Source of the DNA: Chinchilla lanigera | Lineage: Eukaryota; Chordata; Mammalia; Rodentia; Chinchillidae | Assembly (NCBI RefSeq): GCF_000276665.1 | Contig: NW_004955417.1 | Coordinates: 17,073,502 to 17,137,501 of the forward strand | DNA length: 64,000 nucleotides | Direction: 5' to 3' | Part shown: in pieces, positions 56,640 to 64,000 of the stretch | Layout of the letters: each line of letters begins with the position of its first letter | Numbering within the stretch: the first letter of the stretch is position 1 | Made by a program: the position numbers and the translations under genes | Notes under the pieces: generated by a model | What the model was told of the DNA's origin: nothing | Database searches by the model: none | The model's input: only the letters and a program-made list of their open reading frames with translations

Positions 56640-56995
56640 CACTCAAGGGTAAAGGGCAACGGGGATGTGGGAAAAGAGAAGGGAAAGAAGGAGAAATTTT
56701 GTATGTATGTATATACAGGATAGTTAACATAGTTCTACTGTCTTCTATTTCTTTGCTGAAAGAAAGTGTCAATGAGTCCCTGATTGATCAATATTGCATG
56801 TCTCTATCTGTTTTCATGAGAAACCACTTTGAAGATATCCATATGTAATACAACAAGCATTGTTACTTTCCTATCACTTTGTTTGTAACTCTGTATTGTC
56901 TGTAGTGTTCTTTTGCTATTTGGTAAAAGGTTGTCTGTCTGTTAATGTTTTCCTCCTTTTATTTTTAAAATAAAGAAATAAATAAAATAAATACA
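56640..56995 (+). mobile_element. Unidentified retroelement 3' end, copy C, with purine-rich tract
   Basis: A G/A-rich tract at 56643-56698 precedes the shared block 'accactttgaagatatccat', 'gtaactctgtattgtctgta' and 'gttgtctgtctgttaatgtt', ending in AATAAA and a long A-rich tail. A purine tract, then a signal, then an A-tail is the layout of rodent L1 3' UTRs. Confidence 0.6.
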
Positions 56996-56999
56996 AAAA

Positions 57000-57505
57000 G
57001 TGTAATAGGAAAAATATTAAAGTCCACATGCAATAATGGTATCCTTTTATTTCATAGTGCTTTTTTTTTTTTTTTTTTTTCCTGATTTGACTTACGCCCT
57101 TTTCTGAAAAGGAAAGTTCAAAGCAGGAATGAAGGCTAGCATGAATGGTAATGGCCCCTCAATCTGCAGCTTTGCAGCTTGAAAAGCATATGGGAATTTC
57201 CCCAGGAAATAAGATGAAAGAGAAAATGGGAAACAATAAAAAAGAAGAGCTAATCTTCATCTCCCTATTCAGTTCACATGTCAGATAATAAAAAACACAG
57301 GGCATGAGGACATGGAAACCATCTGCTTGAAATTCTGTCGATCTAGCCTACAATTTCACAAAGTCAGGAGGTGAATCCTGTGCCTAACTGCACCCTCTGC
57401 ACTCAGCAAAAGGAGCAGGCTATGCCTGACAGGCTCAGAGGTGGTGTGGGGGTCTTGCTGAATTTATTATCCACTTCAGTGTTCGGCATCACACTGTACC
57501 AGCGA
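57000..57505. other. Unique sequence, nothing recognised
   Basis: A poly(T) run at 57061-57082. Confidence 0.4.
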
Positions 57506-57509
57506 GAGG

Positions 57510-57600
57510 TACAGGCCAAAAGGACTTCTAGTTCAGTTCTCTGTTTAACAGATGAGAGTAATGAGGCCCAGAGGAGTTAAGATCTGGGACAAAAGCAGAT
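57510..57600 (-). mobile_element. MIR SINE fragment, reverse orientation
   Basis: 'gtttaacagatgagagtaat' and 'gaggcccagaggagttaaga'. Confidence 0.7.
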
Positions 57601-57604
57601 GTTT

Positions 57605-57890
57605 TTAATTCTGTCAAGTCTCATTCTTACCATTTACAATGGCAATGATTAACGCTCATTTGAACTGGGCTACTGTTATATGAAAAGTTATGATGTCTTT
57701 TTTAATATGGAGGTATATTTCCACTGAGATAATAGAAACTAGGCATTTAGAAATAAGAATGAAGAAGTTGGCGAGTAGGCTACAAAAAAGGTTAATGGAA
57801 ACAAACAAACAAAAATCCCTGAAATTGAATAGAGGGAATGTTAACTTCTGCAAGGTTCAGCTCTGTAACTGCAAGACACTGCAGATTTAG
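57605..57890. other. Unique AT-rich sequence
   Basis: Nothing recognised. Confidence 0.35.
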
Positions 57891-57894
57891 TAGG

Positions 57895-58035
57895 ATAGTG
57901 TGGCCATCAAGAGCAGAGTGGAGTCTGGCAACCTGAGTTCAAGTTCCAGCCAAACTCTTCTAGCTGTATGGACTTGGTGACAGTCATTACTCACTTGTCC
58001 TAGAATTCTTCACTTAAATGGGAAACCGTTCTTGA
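57895..58035 (+). mobile_element. MIR SINE
   Basis: 'agtggagtctggcaacctga', 'gttcaagttccagccaaact' and 'tagctgtatggacttggtga'. Confidence 0.75.
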
Positions 58036-58065
58036 CCACACTGTTACAGTACATTAGTGGCACAT

Positions 58066-58294
58066 CATGTCTTATCTTACAGGCCATGAAAAAGATGTGG
58101 AAATTCTTTCTTATTCTGTGATGGGAAACAGGATGATCTGGTTAATATTTTGACTGCTGTTAGAAATGATTGCATATGTGTTTGTTGGGAGGGTGGGGAT
58201 ATTAGCAAGATTTGTGTATGAACAAGCAAAAGATAACAGTGGCTTGGATTCAGATGCTAGCCTTGATGAGAGATAGTTGAGGCTGTGTTTTGTA
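58066..58294 (-). mobile_element. LINE L2 segment, first duplicate copy
   Basis: 'caggccatgaaaaagatgtg' and 'gataacagtggcttggattc' recur almost unchanged at 58997-59219 in the same orientation. The segment is reversed L2-like at its left part. Confidence 0.7.
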
Positions 58295-58299
58295 ATATT

Positions 58300-58990
58300 A
58301 TAGCTGCGGTACCAAGTTACAGTTGTGTAGCTTAGGGCAGCATAAAAGGCACTGTGAGATGAATTCAATGATGTCTTCTCCTTTTCTCGACTGTGGGCTG
58401 GCCCTACTGGCCACTTCCACCCAATAGAATATGGAAGAGGTGCTAATACGTCATTCCTATGGTTCATTTAAAAACTGTAACTTTCATTATGCTAGCAGGC
58501 CACTCCCTGATGGTTTTAGTGAAACTGTCAGGTATGTTGCACAAGGCACTGAGGTCCTCATCCTGAGAACCCTAGAGGAAATGGAGTCCCATAAACAACC
58601 ACGGGAAGTTGATCCATCCCTAGTTGAATTCTGATTGTAGCCTGGGGAGAGACCCTGCAGCAGAGGACCTACCTCAGCCATTCAGTATTCCTAACCCATA
58701 GGAGCTGTGAGATAATAAGTGGGTATCATTTAAAGTCACCAGGCTTTGGGAGAATTTATTATGCAGCCACAGAGAACCAGAGCCAAACAAAGCAGTGATC
58801 TGGAAGGTAAGAATAGGTGATAGTTCAGAAAGACTGGTGGTGACAAGGGTGCTGATGTTGTTGAGGAACCTTTCTGGGAAAACTGTTATGAACAGGGAGG
58901 CTGGATACATTCAAACTCTGATGTGAATCTACCTGTTTGAAAAAAACAAGGTTGTTAGAAAGGCTAGGAGAATGGTGGTCATGGGTATTG
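58300..58990 (+). mobile_element. LTR-like ancient repeat between the L2 copies
   Basis: 'cataggagctgtgagataat', then 'ctttgggagaatttattatg' and 'cagccacagagaaccagagc' resemble the 3' part of an old mammalian LTR or DNA repeat. The left part (58320-58600) and the end (58800-58990) are unassigned. Confidence 0.4.
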
Positions 58991-58996
58991 GGGTGA

Positions 58997-59700
58997 CATG
59001 TCTTATCTTGTAGGCCATGAAAAAGATTTGGAATTTCTCTCTTATTCTGTGATGGGAAATAGGATACTCTGGTTAATATTTTGATTGTTGTTAGGAGAAA
59101 TGATTGCATATGTGTTTGTTGGGGGGATATGCAGGAATTGTGTATGATCTAGCAAAAGATAACAGTGGCTTGGATTCAGATGTAGCCTTGATGAGAAATA
59201 GTTGAGGCTGTGTTTTGTACTAGCCACAACGATTGTGCAAAGATTGACTTTAAGTGTCCTATAAGAAAGAGGAGTTGGGAATGATTTTAAAAGGTTTTTA
59301 GTGTGAGAAGCCTGGTAAAAATTTTCCTTTTTCTGAGATGGGGAAGTCGGGGAGTCTCAAGCTTATGGGGAAGAGCATGAATTCAGTAGGTATCTGTAGA
59401 CATTCCAGTAGGAAAACTGAGACAGCAAATTGACATGAGTCAATGTCAGCGAGGTGTAGGAGCTGGAGACATAAATTAGACTGCCATCAAAATACAGGAG
59501 GTACGTCTGGAGTTGGGGTATATATAGTTTGTCAAAAGAGACCTGGAGGGTGAGCCCAGAGGCTCTGTAACACTTAGGAGTGAGCCAGTGGGAGGGGTCA
59601 GGAGAGGATACTGGAAATGATCACAGGAAAGTGGGAAGTATAGCTGTTCAAAAGCCAAGTTAAAAGCTGTGCCATAGTGTTTGATTTTCATGTTAATTGT
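58997..59700 (-). mobile_element. LINE L2, reverse orientation, with second duplicate copy at 58997-59219
   Basis: 'ttgtaggccatgaaaaagat' is reversed L2 3' ORF2. Further right, 'tttctgagatggggaagtcg', 'gacattccagtaggaaaact' and 'ggagctggagacataaatta' are in reversed order of the L2 reverse transcriptase region. Confidence 0.75.
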
Positions 59701-59724
59701 TCTTAAATTTAAAAGTGTGGGATA

Positions 59725-59873
59725 GACACCAGGAAGGCATGTTAAAACATAGATTGTGACTCAGTAGGTCTTGAGTTTGGCGCTAGAATTCACATGTTGA
59801 GCAAGTTCTTAGGTTGTTCATGCTGATGCTCATGTTGCTTTTCTAAGGTCTCCAGTTTGAGAACCACTGTTAT
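59725..59873 (+). mobile_element. MER5A-like hAT relic
   Basis: 'gactcagtaggtcttgagtt', 'gttcatgctgatgctcatgt' and the terminal 'gtttgagaaccactg'. Confidence 0.75.
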
Positions 59874-59939
59874 CAAAGTTTACCTGCTTGTGGCACACGG
59901 AATATTTGTGGTCACCATTCTCTTATTTTTTTATCCACT

Positions 59940-60340
59940 CTAAAGGTACTGAATTCAGGTCCAGGCATTTTGGTGGGCACTGGGGATAGACACAAAAGTA
60001 CTCAGCATCTCATTCAGTGCTTGCACAGGAACATATTGCAATGCAGTGTGCTAAGTATAGCAGGCGCGGCCCAGGCAAGAATAGCAGGGTAGAGATGGAC
60101 AAGGAGTCAGAGGAAGTTTGGGACTGGAAAGTTTGAACAGTAGCAGTGATGTTTTAACTTGTGATGCTTTTAGGTGACCGAAAAGGGGACATGCATTCTA
60201 GAAGCAAGTATGCTCAAGGACTGGAGGAATGGACAGGCATGGTGCATTCATGATACTCAGGGCCTTGCAAGAAAAGCAACTGAGTCACAGGGTTTGAAAA
60301 GCAGTGAAAGAGGATGAGGTTAGACTCAGATGTGAATCTC
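59940..60340 (-). mobile_element. LINE L2 fragment, reverse orientation
   Basis: 'ttttggtgggcactggggat', 'caatgcagtgtgctaagtat' and 'ctcagggccttgcaagaaaa'. Confidence 0.6.
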
Positions 60341-60344
60341 AGGT

Positions 60345-62070
60345 GTTTGCTCTATCGTTTAGCCTCTCCTCAACATCTTAAGTTTGGATATTCCATGCAG
60401 GATGATTCTTTACTTGAAAACTAACATGGATTAAACCAATGGTTTCCTTTTAAAAAGATGTAAAATGCAACACTGAATATATAGTTTTGATTCTATTCAT
60501 ATGAAATATCCAATATAGGTGAAACCAATAAACAGGAAAAAGCCGTGTTTGCCAAGGGCTGCAGGAAAGGGGACTAGGAGTGATTTTCTACTGAAAGGGG
60601 GTCTTTTTGGGAGGAGGAGGATGTCTGGGGAGAAGGAGGGGTGATAGCTGCATAAGGATGTGATCTACTGACTGTCATCCAACTGTGACTTAAAAATGGT
60701 TGTGTCTTATGTGAATTTCATCTCAATTTAAGTATACTGGCATGATAAGGAAAACTTTAGATGCAATATTTGAAACTTTCATGTGCCTTCAGGAATGGAG
60801 ACTGGGGCTATACATATGTCTAGAGAGAAATTTCAGACAGTTTGATCTTATAAAGGTTGTTAATCAGTAAAAACTGTATAATATGAATTTCTGATGAATA
60901 AAATGCAGCAACTAACACATTAAATGCTAGGAACTTCAATAGTTTAAATAAAGATAACTTTTTTTTTCCTTGATGACATTTACTGACTGGCAGGACTGTA
61001 TGATTATCTTGAGTATTAATGGCTTTAAAATGACACTGCAGTGCTGAATGCGCTGCAATTTGTGTGACTCATAGCTGAGAAAATGTCCAATATTGCAAAT
61101 GTATAAACTGACTAAAGTCAATTATCTCAGCATATAAACTACTTCCAGGAAGAAAGCAGTCAGTTTTTGCTTAAATATTTTCATAAAAACAAAATTACAG
61201 AAAATTCTAACTTATGGAAGAACATTGTCACATTTACTTGGTATTGAACACAACTGTTTTTGTGTATGTTCTTCCTTACAATTGTTAAAGAATAGAATTT
61301 GTAAAAGGATCTTATTTTGCCTCCTTTGAGGCAGAGAACTGAGATTATTGTACTCATAGTGCAGCATTTCGCTGGTCTATGCCAGGTATTTCTCATTTTC
61401 TGTGTTTTTATTTTCCCCTTTCAATAGTACATCAGTCTTACATCCCAATCATCACTCTGTCATTTAATCTATGTTCATTGAGATGTACGCATATTCTGGA
61501 AAGAGACGATGTTATTTAGTTAATCTTTGCTTTCTGTTTATATAAAGGATATCATACAGGTCTGATTCATTCCACGCTATATTTTAAAAATACATTCTTT
61601 ATAGCACTATCATCTCTGCTCTTCAACTCCCCTTTTGAGTTATTTCAAATATTATATTTTTCATATTCAGTATCTCCAGGTATTATTCCCTTACAACTCA
61701 GTTCTTATGTTATGCTTTGAATACTTTTACTTCTTTGAGGATTTTTATATTTTGTCTAAAAAATTTACTTCCAATTCTTCTTCAACCCAGTGCATTAACT
61801 CAGCTTCCCTGCTACTGAGGGTTGAGATTGCTGTCTTTCTTCTGCTGGGTTGGTAGACTTCCTGTTGAATTGGGGCAGCAGTGGGGGAGGTACTCAGTGT
61901 GAGAGCTTGATGCTGCCACCTGGGCTAGGTCACTGCCTCTTGCCTTCACCTCCTCCCTACCCTTGATACCATTAGTCATACCTGGCAGTGAACCACTCTG
62001 TATCTCACCCAGGGGCTGTTTTTTTTTTTTTAATTTTAAGAGCTGCTTTCCTTGGATTATACCACCTACA
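60345..62070. other. Unique AT-rich sequence, no gene supported
   Basis: 60420-60770 resembles a decayed L1 3' region ('attcatatgaaatatccaat' and 'aaccaataaacaggaaaaag'), but not firmly. Confidence 0.35.
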
Positions 62071-62079
62071 ACCACAGAC

Positions 62080-62246
62080 CAGTGGTTGAGAAACTTGGTT
62101 ATGCATCAGAATCATCAGGCATGCTTGTTTGGGACCAGAGGACTGGGCTCTACCCTCAGAGTTTTTGGTGCAGTGAGCCTGGGAAGCAGAGTATTAGCAT
62201 TTCTAACAAGTTGCCAGGTGCTGCTAAGCCTGCTGATCAGCAACCA
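62080..62246 (+). mobile_element. MER5A-like hAT relic
   Basis: 'accagtggttgagaaacttg', 'gttatgcatcagaatcatca', 'tagcatttctaacaagttgc' and 'caggtgctgctaagcctgct' in MER5A order. Confidence 0.85.
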
Positions 62247-62354
62247 CATTATTAGGTGTTCTCCACCTACCCGCATCTGTTGTGTTTTGCTCCTTGGTGC
62301 TGGTTCCAGGATCTATCCCTGCTTGGGCACTAGTTCCCCTGCAGCCTCTTGCTG

Positions 62355-62442
62355 GCTATCATTGGTTTTCCTGCTCTTGCAACTGCCTATAGTTGGTGAT
62401 TGGGTGGGTCATGACCCAGGACCAGGTGAGCTGAGATAAAAG
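62355..62442 (+). promoter_or_regulatory. Weak promoter-like motif cluster
   Basis: Inverted CCAAT boxes (ATTGG at 62361-62365 and 62399-62403), a GGACCAG|GTGAGC donor-like site, and a TATA-like GATAAAAGG at 62434-62442 are spaced as in simple promoters or an LTR U3. The first ATG downstream (62482) opens only 23 codons. Motif evidence only. Confidence 0.2.
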
Positions 62443-62444
62443 GC

Positions 62445-63865
62445 ACCAAGCAGAAATTCCTCCCAGCTCATTCCCACAAACATGATTGTGGCTTCTTCTC
62501 CTCTAAGCAGAACTTTTCCCTTCCTTCACTATCCCCCGTTGATGTGGACCTAATCAGCTTCTATGCCCTGTGAGCTTTTTACAGTTTAAGTATGGAAAAC
62601 TAAGCAACTAACCTCTCATCTGTGCAGAACAATTGTCAAGCACAGAGGCAGAGCCTAGGGTCTCCTCGTAGGTTGTCACGTCAGGCACCCCGAAATTACT
62701 TTTATGTTCAGTGGAGCAGACCTATAGATTTCCAATTTGTTTCATTGTCTGTCTTGCACCTGTCATTGCACCTTCTGGTTTATAATCATATGCATAATGA
62801 ACAGATTACAGAATATGATGACACATATTCTTGGATAAACTCTAATTCACTTCTGTTGGATAGCTGTGATTCTTTCCACTGTCCCAACAATATTGATAGC
62901 ACTAAATGGATGAACTTTTCACTTCTGTACAGTATCAGTAGATACTTTCCTTTCTGGCTTTGTTTTGCTTTGTTTGCCAGTATTCTGAAAGAGTTAAGGC
63001 AGCCTTCAGAAGTGCTTTAAGTTCTGGGAGAATCTGGTTCTTGGTGTCTGATTCATTTTCTGTGTGGGTGGTGTACTGCTCTAACCTTGTCACTGACAGA
63101 AAAGTTCAAATTTCACTCTCATACTGTAAGGAGGAAAGAAGCCCGTCCTTGCAGCCCTCTCCAAGCAAAGTATTTGTCTCTAGACAATGATGACATACAC
63201 TCTTCCATCAACATCTCGGTCCTCGTTAGCTTCGGCTTTCCTTTGGGTTGAAACTGCAATTTTCTTTGTTCATCCAGGCCATTTGAACAATGACAGATTT
63301 CATTTAAAAGGTAGGGGCTGTGCTCCAGATCTGTCTTGTCCAGATTGTGTCAGGAGCACGGTACTATCCATTGCAAGAGAAGAAATCAAATGAAGAAGAA
63401 ACCTTTCTTTTGTAATTTATTTGGCCAAAATGAATGTTTGGATAATGTAATTTTAGTTTTTGTATAAACCCATAGTGATTTGATAGGCAGCATCTGAAAA
63501 TAGGTTAATGAATCATCACAAGATGAAACGAGAATATTTGGCTTTAAAAAAGGATGGTAGCTGATGGAGTAAGTGTGCCGATTTCTCTGGCAGGCATGCA
63601 TGTCAAGGTGGAGGAAGGGAGGACAGGTGTAGAGTCCAGTTTGTCTTTCTGATTCCAGTTTGTCTTTGTGGATTTTGTGGTTCAGCTTGCATTTTCTCTC
63701 CTCACTTCAAGCCCAGTTATCCTTCTCAGCTGCTAACCCTGTGAGCTACACAGATTTGGGGACCAATAGCAGCATAGAGGCAAGAAACTTAGACTTCTTT
63801 AAAGATCCCACAATGGCATAGGGGTTGCTACCGGTGCATTATAAAAAAAATGAAAATTAAAAGAA
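62445..63865. other. Unique sequence, no gene supported
   Basis: Frames at 62622-63020, 62960-63190 and 63187-63393 overlap and match no family. No clear splice sites. Confidence 0.4.
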
Positions 63866-63867
63866 TG

Positions 63868-64000
63868 TTAGCGGTCGTTTAAGCCAACCCGCTATCCAGA
63901 GATAAATGTCTTCTATCAGGTCTATCAGTTTTGATTGCATCCTCTCCAGATCTAGAAGGTCGTCACCTCCTCAGGCAGCTCATTTATCCCTGGAGAGCTA
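63868..64000. mobile_element. Possible CR1/L3-type LINE relic at the window edge
   Basis: 'gtcgtttaagccaacccgct' and 'cacctcctcaggcagctcat' resemble the reversed 3' region of amniote CR1/L3 elements. It is cut by the window end. Confidence 0.35.

Noticed and set aside
61963..62439. 158-codon plus-strand frame
   Set aside because: It runs through a MER5-like relic and a T-run (Phe run), so the product is a composition artefact.
1..64000. CRISPR arrays, operons or other prokaryote-type systems
   Set aside because: No regularly spaced identical repeats; the SINE, LINE and LTR content shows this is mammalian chromosomal DNA.

Overview
The window is about 64 kb of mammalian, non-coding DNA from a rodent. 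I found no protein-coding exon, tRNA, rRNA or CRISPR array that I can defend. The evidence for a rodent is the SINE set: tRNA-Ala-like ID elements with A-rich tails, 7SL-derived B1 elements, and fused B1+ID (dID-type) dimers. Such dimers are described in several non-murid rodent families, and the ID sequence differs from the mouse/rat form. A non-murid rodent (castorimorph, sciurid or similar) is the best reading; the species cannot be fixed by eye. Older mammalian repeats (L2, MIR, MER5-like hAT, MLT1-type LTRs, L1M) are present throughout.

Layout. 1-2.2 kb: a B1, then a CpG island (about 950-1570) with an Sp1-like box, an E-box, and an E2F-like palindrome; possible first-exon splice donors occur on both strands. 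This is the only credible promoter. 2.2-17 kb: mostly unique AT-rich sequence with L2, MIR, MER5-like and L1 relics, a tRNA-Glu-derived insertion (13.6 kb) and a mosaic copy of downstream sequence (15.1 kb). 17-30 kb: an LTR, a small DNA transposon, and L1 and L2 relics. 30-38 kb: dense nested repeats (ERV LTR inside an older LTR-like repeat, B1 and ID copies, an L1 holding a hAT-like element and an ID). 38-51 kb: unique sequence with five ID insertions, L2 and MIR, and a CTCF-like motif. 51-64 kb: an unidentified retroelement 3' end present three times, an MLT1-type LTR, a partly duplicated L2 and MER5-like relics.

Functionally this looks like a CpG-island promoter followed by a long intron or intergenic region. 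There is no operon-like arrangement and no new multi-gene system. The most interesting items are structural: (1) a 45-bp insertion with a 10-bp target duplication holding the 5' half of tRNA-Glu(CTC), cut in the anticodon loop; (2) a three-part templated insertion at 15053-15194; (3) a 198-bp hAT-like element with imperfect 8-bp target duplications inside an L1; (4) ID insertions with non-standard 3' sequence between body and target duplication. Repeat names are by-eye assignments; boundaries without a target duplication are approximate to tens of bases. Two assembly gaps (28184-28314, 52359-52500) limit reading there.
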